Below, one piece after another: positions 48,077 to 56,589 of a stretch of DNA of 64,000 nucleotides (the first letter of the stretch is position 1; each line of letters starts with the position of its first letter). This DNA is from Mesorhizobium sp. 65-26. Lineage in GTDB: Bacteria; Pseudomonadota; Alphaproteobacteria; Rhizobiales; Rhizobiaceae. Both the position numbers and the translations under genes were made by a program. The notes under the pieces were generated by a model. It was not told the DNA's origin and searched no databases. It was given only the letters and a program-made list of their open reading frames with translations. The stretch spans positions 819,569 through 883,568 of the forward strand of contig MKVL01000010.1 in assembly GCA_001899205.1 (NCBI GenBank), read 5' to 3'.

Positions 48077-49077
48077 TGCGTGCCTCCCTGGTTCAGACTG
48101 TCCTCCGTACTCGCGGTGCAGGCGCTGGCGAGCTCGGACAGATGCGCCTTGAATTCAGCAGTCTGATCGTTGCCATAGAGCTTATCAAGCCCTGCCTCGC
48201 CCTGGAGGGAATCGAGCATGCAGCCGCAATAGCTCTTGCAGAATTTGGCGTCGCGCTGCTGCTCGCAGGAAACCTGGCAGGCTTTGAGGAACTCGGTTTC
48301 CTTGGGCACCACCGGAGCCGGCATGATCTGGGAGAACAACCACACACAGCCGATGAGCACCGGCTGGTGGATCAGGTAGAAGGCAAGGCTGTGGCGGCCG
48401 ATGAAGACGAGGGGATTGGCCCAGCGTCCCGGCGTCACATGGCCAAGGCGGGCGAGGGCGCCGCTCGATGCCGCGAGCTTCGCCACGCCGAGACCGACCA
48501 GCACGGCGCCGAACCAGGGAAACAGCGGCACATAATCGTTGGAGCGCGGGTTGGTGGCTGAAAGCCCAACCCACCAGAGGGCCGGATGGTCGAAGGCGGT
48601 CGACCGGAAATAGAAGGGCAGGGCGATGACAGCCGCCGCGACGAGCAGCGTCAGCAGCGCCGGCAGGCGCAGAAACAGCAGGCCGAGCAGGCTTGCCAGC
48701 GCGATCTGGTGCAGGATGCCGAAGAAGATGAAGCTGTCGGGGGTAGCAAAGCGCGTCACCACGGAAATGGCGATCGCGGCCGCCGCGACCATGGCGAAGC
48801 GCTTCCAGAAGCCCGGCCAGCGAATGCCCCGGCCATGCGCGAGGAAGAGGCTTACCCCGACCAGGAAGAGGAATGTCGAGGCGATGCAGCGCGCGTAGAA
48901 TTTCCACCAGCCGAAGGCGGTGAGGCCTGGATCGGTGTAGCCGAAGAATTCGAGATCCCAGGTGAAGTGGTAGCTCGCCATGGCAATGAGGGCGATGCTG
49001 CGCAGCACGTCGATGGCAACGATGCGTCCGGGCTTCTGGGAGCCTTCGACGGGCTCGATCGGCTTGGGAAGGCTCAT
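48073..49077 (-). CDS. DUF1624 / heparan-alpha-glucosaminide acetyltransferase-like membrane protein
   Basis: A 334-residue protein with about nine helices. The N-terminal RIVAIDVLRSIALIAMASYH and later IGRHSLAFYLIHQPVLIGCV are DUF1624 hallmarks, suggesting transmembrane acyl transfer to sugars. Unusually, the C-terminal 80 residues form a soluble Cys-rich tail (CQVSCEQQRDAKFCKSYCGC) that looks like a small disulfide or metal-binding module. Coupled to the methyltransferase gene. Confidence 0.82.
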   Translation of the reverse strand: MSLPKPIEPVEGSQKPGRIVAIDVLRSIALIAMASYHFTWDLEFFGYTDPGLTAFGWWKFYARCIASTFLFLVGVSLFLAHGRGIRWPGFWKRFAMVAAAAIAISVVTRFATPDSFIFFGILHQIALASLLGLLFLRLPALLTLLVAAAVIALPFYFRSTAFDHPALWWVGLSATNPRSNDYVPLFPWFGAVLVGLGVAKLAASSGALARLGHVTPGRWANPLVFIGRHSLAFYLIHQPVLIGCVWLFSQIMPAPVVPKETEFLKACQVSCEQQRDAKFCKSYCGCMLDSLQGEAGLDKLYGNDQTAEFKAHLSELASACTASTEDSLNQGGTQ

Positions 49078-49295
49078 GGTCTCGCTGATCTTGTTTCGAC
49101 GGTGTTCTGAGGACTAGCACGGTTCTCACGCGCAGCAGAAGCGCGCTCGCGCCGCACCTCGGAATCCGGCTTGGTCCAGCAGCCGAAAGCCCTTGGCCGG
49201 CTTCGCTTTTTGCCTCCGACAGGTCGGTTTCCTGTTACTCGCCGCGCGCACTGTCCCGCAAAGTTTGCGCACGATTCCAAGAGCGATGAGAACAA

Positions 49296-50495
49296 GTGTC
49301 CACCCATGTGCGCCATCCGGTGTGGCTTCCAGCCCTAAAGGCCGCGGACGCGCGCACCTTTGCCTCGCTCTACGCCGTGGAATCCTTCGCCCGCGCCGTC
49401 GTTTCCAGCGTCATTCCCATCCAGGCCTACGAGATCCTGCACAACGAGCAGATCGTCTCCATCCTCTACACGATCGTGGCGATGCTCGGCCTGTCGGTGA
49501 CGCTGTTCATGCCGATGCTGATCCGCCGCTTCGCGCGGCGCTGGGTCTACACGGCGGGCGCATGCCTGCTTGCCGTCGGCTCGCTGTTTTTCGTCACGCA
49601 CACGCTGGCCGGCCAGATCGCCGGCATGTTCTGCCGCGTCATGGGCGCCAGCGCGCTCGCCATCACGCTCAACCTCTACATCATGGACCATATCCGCAAG
49701 ACGGACTTCATGCAGGCCGAGTCGTTGCGCATGGCGTGGTCGATGTTCGCCTGGACCGGCGGTCCGACGCTGGGCATCTTTCTCTACGCGCATTTAGGCA
49801 TCTATGCCGCGCATGGCGCCGTCGCCGTCTTCGCGCTGGCCCTTCTGGCGCTGTTCTGGACCTACAGGCTGGGCGACAATCCATCGATCCGGCCGGGCAA
49901 GATGCGGCCGGCCAATCCGCTCGCCAATATCGGCCGCTTCATCGCGCAGCCGAGGCTGAGGCTCGCCTGGCTGATCGCCTTCGGCCGCTCCTGCTTCTGG
50001 TCGACCTTCTTCGTCTACGGACCGCTGTTCATGGTCATCACCGGCCAGGGCGACATTGCCGGCGGCCTGCTGGTCTCTGCCGGCAACGCGCTCTTGTTCG
50101 TGGCGATCTTCTGGGGGCGGGCGGGCAAGCGCTTCGGCGGCCGGCGCGTCATGACATTTGCCTATTTCGCCATGTCGGCTGCGCTCTTCGCGGCTGGCGC
50201 CGTCGGGGCCGCCGCGCCGCTGCTCACCGGTGCGTTTCTTCTGTGCGGCGCCTTCTTCACCATCGCGCTCGACGCGCTCGGCTCGACGGCGTTCATGCGC
50301 TCGGTCCGCACCTACGAGCGGGCGCAGATGGCGGCCGTATACCGCACCTATCTCGATTTTTCCGAACTCACGCCGCCGCTGGTCTATTCGGTGGTGCTTG
50401 CCTTCTTCGGGCTAGGCTCGGTTTTCGCCACGCTCGGCGTGCTGGCGGCGGCTTGCGGCTTCATCACCTGGCGCTACCTGCCGAAATCTTTCTGA
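49296..50495 (+). CDS. Major facilitator superfamily transporter
   Basis: 399 residues with about 12 helices. The loop between helices 2 and 3 (MLIRRFARRWVYTAGACLLA) and the symmetrical VAIFWGRAGKRFGGRRVMTF have the basic MFS cytosolic-loop character. The start codon is GTG with a weak ribosome-binding site. No substrate can be assigned. Divergent from the DUF1624 gene and convergent with the Rieske gene. Confidence 0.82.
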   Translation: MSTHVRHPVWLPALKAADARTFASLYAVESFARAVVSSVIPIQAYEILHNEQIVSILYTIVAMLGLSVTLFMPMLIRRFARRWVYTAGACLLAVGSLFFVTHTLAGQIAGMFCRVMGASALAITLNLYIMDHIRKTDFMQAESLRMAWSMFAWTGGPTLGIFLYAHLGIYAAHGAVAVFALALLALFWTYRLGDNPSIRPGKMRPANPLANIGRFIAQPRLRLAWLIAFGRSCFWSTFFVYGPLFMVITGQGDIAGGLLVSAGNALLFVAIFWGRAGKRFGGRRVMTFAYFAMSAALFAAGAVGAAAPLLTGAFLLCGAFFTIALDALGSTAFMRSVRTYERAQMAAVYRTYLDFSELTPPLVYSVVLAFFGLGSVFATLGVLAAACGFITWRYLPKSF

Positions 50496-50509
50496 GCCCA
50501 CGTCGCCTG

Positions 50510-51679
50510 TCAGGCTCCGTGAGCGGCGTGCCTCGCGCGCACCCATTGATGGAAGCGGTGCAGATCGTATTCCTCGGGCATCAGCACGCCGGCTTGGTGG
50601 CGGAGCGAGCGCAGGCCCCTCTGGTTGACCTCGCAGATACCGGCGTCCTCCTCGAGCACCTGTGTGCCGAAGGCGACGATGTTGTCGATGTCGGTCGCGG
50701 CTAGCGCTTCCGGCGAGAACAGCCATTCGGCCGTCAGTTCGGTTTGCTCCGGCCCGAGGGGTGCAAGCCGCACGACCCTGACATAGTCGACATGGCCGAC
50801 GATGAACATCGACGGCAGGCTGGTGGCATAGGTCTGGCCAGCGGCGCGCTCGGCCGCCGTCAGACCGGCAAAGGCCGGGCCGTGCGCGCGACCGTCACGC
50901 GACCATGTCTCTGCTCCGTCGCGCAAGCCGCCGGAAAATTCCGGCGCGTCACTGTCGGCATGACGCTTCCATTCGGGGTCGTCGTGCCGGGCCATCAGGC
51001 CGCGACCATAGATCGGCACCAGCCTGGACAATTCCTTATGAACGCCCGGGCAGTGAAGGCATTCGTTGAAGTTTTCCCAGAAGATCTTCCAGTTGCAGTT
51101 CATCACCTTGCGCAGAACATGGCCGCTGACGAGGCCTTCCAGCGGCCAGTTGCCGAGGTCGCCCGAGGCGGGATCGAAGGACGAAGGCGCGGTGCCTTCG
51201 GGGTTCTCCGCGAGATTGACGAAGACGAAGCCGCGCCATGTCGACAGCGCCACGCGGTAGAGCGGGTGGTCGGCCTTGTCGAACCCATCGGGAAGCGACT
51301 TCGAGGGGACGCGGACCAGATCACCGCGCAGCGAATAGGACCAGGCATGGTAGGGGCAGGTGAGAAGCCGCGCCTTGAGCCGGCCCGCGCTTTCCTGGCA
51401 GAGTTGCGAGCCCCGATGCCGGCAGGTGTTGTGGAAGGCGCGCAGCATGCCTGTTTCGTCGCGCAGCAAGATGATCTCTTGCGTGCCGATGCGGACGGTG
51501 CGGAACGCCAACGGCTCGGCAAGATCGGACTCGCGGCAGGCGAATAGCCAGCTTCGGTACCAGATGGCGTCAAGGTCTCTTTGGTAAGCGCCAGCTTCCC
51601 AATAACTCGATGAAGGCAGCGTCGCCTCCGCTGCGGCCAGTCCGTTGTAGCTGGGCTCCTGGCTGGACACGGGCTGCAT
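50510..51679 (-). CDS. Rieske-type ring-hydroxylating/N-demethylating oxygenase, alpha subunit
   Basis: 389 residues. The Rieske [2Fe-2S] domain shows CRHRGSQLC and CPYHAWSYSLRGDL (C-x-H, 17 residues, C-x2-H). The catalytic domain has NWKIFWENFNECLHCPGVHK with the mononuclear iron ligands. Overall it resembles the GbcA/stachydrine-demethylase group that attacks quaternary ammonium compounds more than aromatic-ring dioxygenases, by length and motifs. No reductase or beta subunit gene lies next to it. A perfect palindrome 17 bp upstream probably controls it. Confidence 0.85.
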   Translation of the reverse strand: MQPVSSQEPSYNGLAAAEATLPSSSYWEAGAYQRDLDAIWYRSWLFACRESDLAEPLAFRTVRIGTQEIILLRDETGMLRAFHNTCRHRGSQLCQESAGRLKARLLTCPYHAWSYSLRGDLVRVPSKSLPDGFDKADHPLYRVALSTWRGFVFVNLAENPEGTAPSSFDPASGDLGNWPLEGLVSGHVLRKVMNCNWKIFWENFNECLHCPGVHKELSRLVPIYGRGLMARHDDPEWKRHADSDAPEFSGGLRDGAETWSRDGRAHGPAFAGLTAAERAAGQTYATSLPSMFIVGHVDYVRVVRLAPLGPEQTELTAEWLFSPEALAATDIDNIVAFGTQVLEEDAGICEVNQRGLRSLRHQAGVLMPEEYDLHRFHQWVRARHAAHGA

Positions 51680-51695
51680 TGTTGGGCTCCATTGC

Positions 51696-51713
51696 TGGCT
51701 GAACGTTCAGCCA
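51696..51713. promoter_or_regulatory. 18-bp perfect palindromic operator
   Basis: TGGCTGAACGTTCAGCCA, a perfect palindrome 17 bp upstream of the Rieske gene start. The core TGAACGTTCA is reminiscent of TetR-family (BetI-like) operators as I recall them. A degenerate AACGTT copy occurs at 51726-51731. Confidence 0.65.
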
Positions 51714-51754
51714 ATACCTCGTCACGAACGTTGTCAATCTCGGCCGCACAGGCG

Positions 51755-51826
51755 AGGGACAGCTTGCTTTCCGATCGCCCCACTTTCCAATGACAGCGTC
51801 GTCCAGCCGGAAAGCAAGCTGTCCCT
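51755..51826. repeat. 19-bp perfect inverted repeat upstream of cobU
   Basis: AGGGACAGCTTGCTTTCCG (51755-51773) and its exact reverse complement (51808-51826) enclose 34 bp. The interval between the Rieske gene and cobU contains no gene. It could be an RNA hairpin in the cobU leader, a terminator-like boundary, or a short dispersed element. The remaining leader to 51961 has no B12-box, so no riboswitch controls this cob block from here. Confidence 0.7.
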
Positions 51827-51961
51827 GGAGCCGCCGCGCCCTGACGGCGATTGCCGGCGATTTCAGCGATGAATGACGGAACCGGCTTGCAAGCCCGCCA
51901 ACGGGAGGCAATAGGAACAGGATGAAGATCGCTATTACGTTCCGGCGCGCCTGATCCAGTG

Positions 51962-52489
51962 ATGACCGATCCCGATCCATACAGGGGAGCACTGACCTTC
52001 GTCATCGGCGGAGCCCGCTCTGGCAAGAGCCGGCATGCCGAACTGCTGGTCACGGCGCTGCCGTCGCCATGGACCTACATCGCAACGGCGCAGGCCTATG
52101 ACGACGAGATGCGCGAGCGCATCGCCCTGCACAGGGCGCGGCGCGGCGAAGGGTGGACGACCGTCGACGCGCCTCTCGACCTCGTGGGCGCGATCGAGGC
52201 CCTGCCGGACGGCCAACCCTTACTGGTCGACTGCCTGACGTTGTGGCTCACCAACCATATGCTGGCGGATCATGATGTCGAGGCCGAGGGCCGGCGGCTG
52301 GCGGAGGTACTGTCGCGGCCGCGCGGCCCATGGTTCGTGGTATCGAACGAGGTCGGCCTCGGCATCGTGCCCGACAATGCGCTGGCGCGCCGGTTCCGCG
52401 ACGCGGCGGGTCGGCTCAACCAGCATGTCGCCGCGGTCGCGGACAGCGTGCTGCTGATGGTGGCGGGGCTGCCGCTCAAGCTGAAATGA
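51962..52489 (+). CDS. cobU: Adenosylcobinamide kinase / guanylyltransferase
   Basis: CobU (CobP) phosphorylates adenosylcobinamide and attaches GMP to give AdoCbi-GDP. The 175 residues start with the P-loop FVIGGARSGKSRHAELL, then YIATAQAYDDEMRERIALHR with the GMP-accepting histidine region, and VDCLTLWLTNHM and FVVSNEVGLGIVPDNALARR. The start ATG at 51962 has only a weak ribosome-binding site. cobO follows after 18 bp with a strong GGAGG. Confidence 0.94.
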   Translation: MTDPDPYRGALTFVIGGARSGKSRHAELLVTALPSPWTYIATAQAYDDEMRERIALHRARRGEGWTTVDAPLDLVGAIEALPDGQPLLVDCLTLWLTNHMLADHDVEAEGRRLAEVLSRPRGPWFVVSNEVGLGIVPDNALARRFRDAAGRLNQHVAAVADSVLLMVAGLPLKLK

Positions 52490-52507
52490 CATTGGAGGTG
52501 AGGTGAC

Positions 52508-53122
52508 ATGGCCGCGATCGATGACAAGGACGCCGAGCGCCACCGCGCCAAGATGGAGAAGCGCAAGGCGGTACAGGATGCCGAGGTCGCGGCCAAGACC
52601 ATCGAGAAAGGGCTACTGATCGTCAATACCGGTCCGGGCAAGGGCAAGACCACAGCTGCGTTCGGCCTTGCGCTCAGGATGCTCGGCTACGGCAAGCGCG
52701 TCGGCGTCGTGCAGTTCATCAAGGGCAAATGGCACACCGGCGAGAAGGATGCCTTCGCCGCCTTCGGCGACCGCGTCGCCTGGCATGCGATGGGCGAGGG
52801 GTTCACCTGGGAGACGCAGGACCTGAAGCGCGACATCGCCGCCGCCGAGGCTGCCTGGGAAAAGGCGCTTCAATTGATGGCCGATCCGTCGATCAGCCTG
52901 GTGGTCCTCGACGAGCTCAACATCGCGCTACGCTACGATTATCTCGATCTCGAAAAAGTGGTCGCGGCGCTGAAGGCGCGCCGGGACGATCTGCACGTGA
53001 TCGTCACCGGCCGCAACGCCAAGCCGCTGCTCGTCGAGGCTGCCGACCTGGTGACCGAGATGGGTCTGACCAAGCATCATTTCTCCGCCGGCGTGAAGGC
53101 GCAGCAGGGAATCGAGTTCTGA
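52508..53122 (+). CDS. cobO: Cob(I)yrinic acid a,c-diamide adenosyltransferase
   Basis: CobA/CobO-type adenosyltransferase that forms the Co-C bond using ATP (204 residues). Its motifs are the P-loop VNTGPGKGKTTAAFGLALR near residue 40, VGVVQFIKGKWHTGE, and SLVVLDELNIALRYDYLD. A charged N-terminal helix (DKDAERHRAKMEKRKAVQD) matches the family. The gene pairs with cobU and ends about 30 bp before the convergent cobD. Confidence 0.95.
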   Translation: MAAIDDKDAERHRAKMEKRKAVQDAEVAAKTIEKGLLIVNTGPGKGKTTAAFGLALRMLGYGKRVGVVQFIKGKWHTGEKDAFAAFGDRVAWHAMGEGFTWETQDLKRDIAAAEAAWEKALQLMADPSISLVVLDELNIALRYDYLDLEKVVAALKARRDDLHVIVTGRNAKPLLVEAADLVTEMGLTKHHFSAGVKAQQGIEF

Positions 53123-53153
53123 TACCTCTTTTGAGGCCGCTTTCCCTGTTCGA

Positions 53154-54122
53154 TCAGGCTATGAGCCAGAGGACGGCGATGACGCCGAGCAGGCCGACCA
53201 GCAGCATGTCGGCCACCCAGTAGAGGCTGAGCGCGCGCCTTATGTCGGCACTGCCGGCGTCGCGCCGGCCGCCTTCGCCCATGAAGACGTCATCGACCAT
53301 GACGCCGCCATAGCTGCGCGGCCCGGCCAATGCCAGGCCGAGTGCACCGGCCATGGCCGCTTCCGGCCAGCCGGCATTGGGAGAGCGATGTTTCCCGGCG
53401 TCGCGCCACACGGCGCGCCATGCGTTGCCGGGACTGGCGCCGCGAACGATGAAGGCGGCGAGTACGATCAGCAGCGCCGTCAGGCGGGATGCCGGAAGAT
53501 TGATGAGATCGTCGAACCGCGCCGCCGCCCAGCCGAACGCCTCGTGGCGCGGAGTGCGGTGGCCGATCATCGAATCGGCCGTGTTGGCGGCCTTGTAGGC
53601 GACGCCACCGGCCAACCCGCCGACGGCGGTCCAGAAAGCCGGAGCGACGATGCCGTCGGAAAAATTCTCCGCCAGGCTTTCGATCGCGGCGCGGCCGACG
53701 CCGGCCTCGTCGAGCTTCTCCGGATCGCGGCCGACGATCAGGGACACGGCTTTGCGGCCTGCCGGCAGGCCACCTGTGTCGAGCGCGTCGGCGACCGCCC
53801 GCACATGGCTGGCGAGGCTTCTCTGCGAGGGTAGCGCGCTGGCCAGCACGGCGGTGGCGAGGAAGCCGGCCGGCAGCACGGCGAGCAAGGTCTCGATGCC
53901 GAAGGCGATCGCCGCCGGCGCCATCACGATGACCAGCAGCGCCGCGACACCACGGCCGCGACGCCGGGCGTCGGAATCAGCGGCGTGGTTGAGGGTCCGG
54001 TCGAGAAAGGATATCAGCCAACCGAACCACGTCACCGGATGGCCGATGGCGCGGAACAGCCGATCCGGATAGCCGAAGACGGATTCGATGGCCAAGGACA
54101 GAAAGGCGACCAGAACAGACAT
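53154..54122 (-). CDS. cobD: Adenosylcobinamide-phosphate synthase CobD (CbiB)
   Basis: Membrane enzyme that joins aminopropanol phosphate to adenosylcobyric acid (322 residues, about five helices). Signatures are GYPDRLFRAIGHPVTWFGW, GRAAIESLAENFSDGIVAPA, YKAANTADSMIGHR and FDDLINLPASRLTALLI, with RDAGKHRSPNAGWPEAAMAG. It is convergent with cobO, and its start codon overlaps that of the divergent cobC (both share the bases CATG). Confidence 0.95.
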   Translation of the reverse strand: MSVLVAFLSLAIESVFGYPDRLFRAIGHPVTWFGWLISFLDRTLNHAADSDARRRGRGVAALLVIVMAPAAIAFGIETLLAVLPAGFLATAVLASALPSQRSLASHVRAVADALDTGGLPAGRKAVSLIVGRDPEKLDEAGVGRAAIESLAENFSDGIVAPAFWTAVGGLAGGVAYKAANTADSMIGHRTPRHEAFGWAAARFDDLINLPASRLTALLIVLAAFIVRGASPGNAWRAVWRDAGKHRSPNAGWPEAAMAGALGLALAGPRSYGGVMVDDVFMGEGGRRDAGSADIRRALSLYWVADMLLVGLLGVIAVLWLIA

Positions 54123-55176
54123 GAAGCTTCTTGATGGAGCGGTGGCGGCGGTGGATCACGGCGGAAGCCTTGGCCGGGCGAGGGCGCTTTTTCCTCAGGC
54201 GCCGCAGCCTTTCGTCGACCTCTCGACCGGGATCAATCCGCACTCCTATCCGCTTTTCGAACTCCCCGCCACCGCGCTTTCGCGACTGCCGGAAACGGCG
54301 CGCGCCTGCGACCTGACCGAGGTCGCCGCGGTGGCCTACGGGGCGCCGTCCGCGGCCCATATCGTCGCTGCTCCGGGCACGCAGATCCTGCTGCCGCGCG
54401 TCGCCTCGCTGATCGCCAAAGGCAGGGCGCTGGTGCTCGGGCCGACCTATGCCGAGCACGCGCGCGCCGCGGCGATCGCCGGACACAGTGTCGCCGAGGT
54501 GAGGGATTTCGACGCGCTGGCCGAGGCCGACCTTGCCATTGTCGTCAACCCCAACAATCCGGATGGGCGGGTAATAGCGCGCGACAGGCTGTTGTCATTG
54601 GCCGCGACGCTGCATGCGAGAGGTGGCCTGCTGGTCGTTGACGAGGCATTCATGGATGTCGGGCCGCGCGAGCACAGCCTCGCGGGCGAGGTCGGGCAAG
54701 GCGGGCTCGTGGTGCTCAGGTCGTTCGGCAAGTTCTTCGGTCTTGCCGGGGTGCGGCTTGGCTTTGCGCTGGCCGATCCACGGACGGCGGCGCGGCTGGA
54801 TGGACAGCTTGGCCCCTGGGCCGTTGCCGGCCCGGCGCTCGAATACGGCATCCGCGCGCTGGGCGACCATGACTGGCAGTCGGCGATGCGCACCACGCTG
54901 GCGCGTGAGGCTGCGCGGCTTGACGCGCTGTTTGCCCGTTTTGGCATCGTCGTCGCGGGCGGCACGACGTTGTTCCGCTATCTCAGCTTCGCGGGCGCCG
55001 CCACATTGTTTTCCGCCCTCGGGCATGCCGGCATTCTGCTGCGCCATTTCACCGACCGGCCACACGTCCTGCGTTCCGGGCTGCCCGGGTCGGAGCTGGA
55101 ATGGGAGCGGCTGGAGGCGGCACTTGATGGTTGGGCGCGGGCTGATGACGCCATGGCACGGGAGATGAAGCGATGA
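54121..55176 (+). CDS. cobC: Threonine-phosphate decarboxylase CobC (PLP-dependent)
   Basis: Produces the aminopropanol phosphate used by CobD. A 351-residue class I/II aminotransferase-fold protein with FVDLSTGINPHSYPLF near the N-terminus, IVVNPNNPDGR, LLVVDEAFMDVGP and the PLP-lysine motif LRSFGKFFGLAGVRLGFAL. The start at 54121 overlaps the divergent cobD start; an in-frame ATG at 54088 is an alternative. The phosphatase gene overlaps its end. Confidence 0.93.
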   Translation: MKLLDGAVAAVDHGGSLGRARALFPQAPQPFVDLSTGINPHSYPLFELPATALSRLPETARACDLTEVAAVAYGAPSAAHIVAAPGTQILLPRVASLIAKGRALVLGPTYAEHARAAAIAGHSVAEVRDFDALAEADLAIVVNPNNPDGRVIARDRLLSLAATLHARGGLLVVDEAFMDVGPREHSLAGEVGQGGLVVLRSFGKFFGLAGVRLGFALADPRTAARLDGQLGPWAVAGPALEYGIRALGDHDWQSAMRTTLAREAARLDALFARFGIVVAGGTTLFRYLSFAGAATLFSALGHAGILLRHFTDRPHVLRSGLPGSELEWERLEAALDGWARADDAMAREMKR

Positions 55177-55682
55177 TCCATGTCTGTTCGCTGGCCAGGA
55201 TGGAAGAAACCGTCGCCAGAAGCGGTGCCGAGCGCCTGCTGTCGCTGCTCGCCGCGGGCACGGACGTCACGCGCCCGGCCTCGATTGCGCGGGAGAACCA
55301 CCTTCACCTGGTGATGCACGATATTGCCGTGGCACAGGACGGCATGACCATGCCCGGCGAGGAGCACGTGCGCAGCCTGCTCGATTTCGGGCGGCGCTGG
55401 GACCAGGCACAGCCACTGGTCATTCATTGCTATGCCGGAATCAGCCGCTCGACCGCCTCGGCCTACATCATCGCCGCGGCGCTGGCGCCCGGCCGCGACG
55501 AGATGGAACTGGCGCAAACGCTGCGGGAGCTGTCGCCGTCGGCGACGCCCAATCCAAGGCTCATCGCGGTCGCCGATATGCTGCTCGACCGCAAGGGGCG
55601 CATGGTGGAAGCAATACAGTCGATCGGAAGAGGGGCGGATGCCTTCGAAGGCACGCCCTTCGTCCTCGACATCGGCCGATGA
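55173..55682 (+). CDS. Dual-specificity/tyrosine phosphatase-like protein in the cob operon
   Basis: 169 residues of the cysteine-phosphatase fold. The P-loop VIHCYAGISRSTASAYIIAA contains HCX5R with the catalytic cysteine. An acidic stretch before it (MHDIAVAQDG) may hold the general acid Asp. It overlaps cobC by four bases, so it is co-translated with the aminopropanol-phosphate gene. No classical alpha-ribazole phosphatase is in the window. A role in removing the phosphate from AdoCbl-5'-P or alpha-ribazole-P is a hypothesis from context. Confidence 0.85.
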   Translation: MIHVCSLARMEETVARSGAERLLSLLAAGTDVTRPASIARENHLHLVMHDIAVAQDGMTMPGEEHVRSLLDFGRRWDQAQPLVIHCYAGISRSTASAYIIAAALAPGRDEMELAQTLRELSPSATPNPRLIAVADMLLDRKGRMVEAIQSIGRGADAFEGTPFVLDIGR

Positions 55683-55688
55683 AGCGCC

Positions 55689-56492
55689 TCAGGCAAGCCA
55701 GTCCGCTAGCTTGGCCTTGCGCACGTCCTTCAGCAGGGTGATGAAGCCATCGGCCTGATGCTCGGCGGTAAGTCGACCCTTTTCGGCGGTTGCGAGTGCG
55801 GCTTCGCCGACGACGCCGTGCGGGTTGAGATCACGCGCCATCCAGGCGAAGGCATGCGTGCCGGTGTGGCGAAGCAGCGAAAATTCCTTTTCGGCGCGCG
55901 CGACGTTGGAGACGAAGTTCTCGGCCTTGCCCATGTCGACGAGGTCCGGACGGAAATGCAGCATCAGCGACGTCTCGACGTCGCCGCCGTGGATGCCCTG
56001 GCGCTCCTCGAGATCGCTGTACATGCCGGCGGGCCGGCCGAAGCGCTGCCAGCTCGTCTTCACCGCCAGCATCTTCTCGCGCACGCGCAGCTCGCGCGTC
56101 ACGATACCCATGATCTCCTCGTTGCCGCCGTGCGAATTCACCACGATCAGCTTGCGCACGCCGGCGCGCGCTATGGAAAGGCCGAGTTCAGTCCAGGCCG
56201 CGATCAGCGTCGGCGCCGTCAAGGTGAGCGTGCCCGGCGCATGCAGATGTTCGTTCGACTTGCCGACCGCCTGCACGGGCAGGATGCGGATGTCGAGTTC
56301 GGCCGGCAGGCGGGCGATCATCGTCTCCAGCATGCCGTTCATGATCGTCGTGTCGGTCGAAACGGGCAGATGCGGGCCATGCTGCTCGATCGCCGCCACC
56401 GGCAGCACGGCGATCGTGCCTTCCGGGTCGATCGAGGCATATTCCGTGGTCCGGTAGTCGCCCCACCACACGCGTCTGTTTGCAACCGTCAT
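55689..56492 (-). CDS. Creatininase-family amidohydrolase
   Basis: 267 residues from the preferred ATG at 56492 (GAGG about six bases upstream). Creatininase-type metal ligands appear in VAAIEQHGPHLPVSTDT (Glu, His, Asp), VVNSHGGNEEIMG and GIHGGDVETSLM. The family opens cyclic or N-formyl amides such as creatinine or FAPy. It is convergent with the phosphatase gene and lies beside ridA, facing away from the transporter operon. Which cyclic amide it cleaves is unknown. Confidence 0.88.
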   Translation of the reverse strand: MTVANRRVWWGDYRTTEYASIDPEGTIAVLPVAAIEQHGPHLPVSTDTTIMNGMLETMIARLPAELDIRILPVQAVGKSNEHLHAPGTLTLTAPTLIAAWTELGLSIARAGVRKLIVVNSHGGNEEIMGIVTRELRVREKMLAVKTSWQRFGRPAGMYSDLEERQGIHGGDVETSLMLHFRPDLVDMGKAENFVSNVARAEKEFSLLRHTGTHAFAWMARDLNPHGVVGEAALATAEKGRLTAEHQADGFITLLKDVRKAKLADWLA

Positions 56493-56589
56493 GTCGAACC
56501 TCGATAAGTGGAAGGCGGATCGTCTAGGCGTCAATCCCGGCCGGTTTAGCGCCGCTTGGCCGGCGTGTCGATCCGATAGATCCCGCCTT

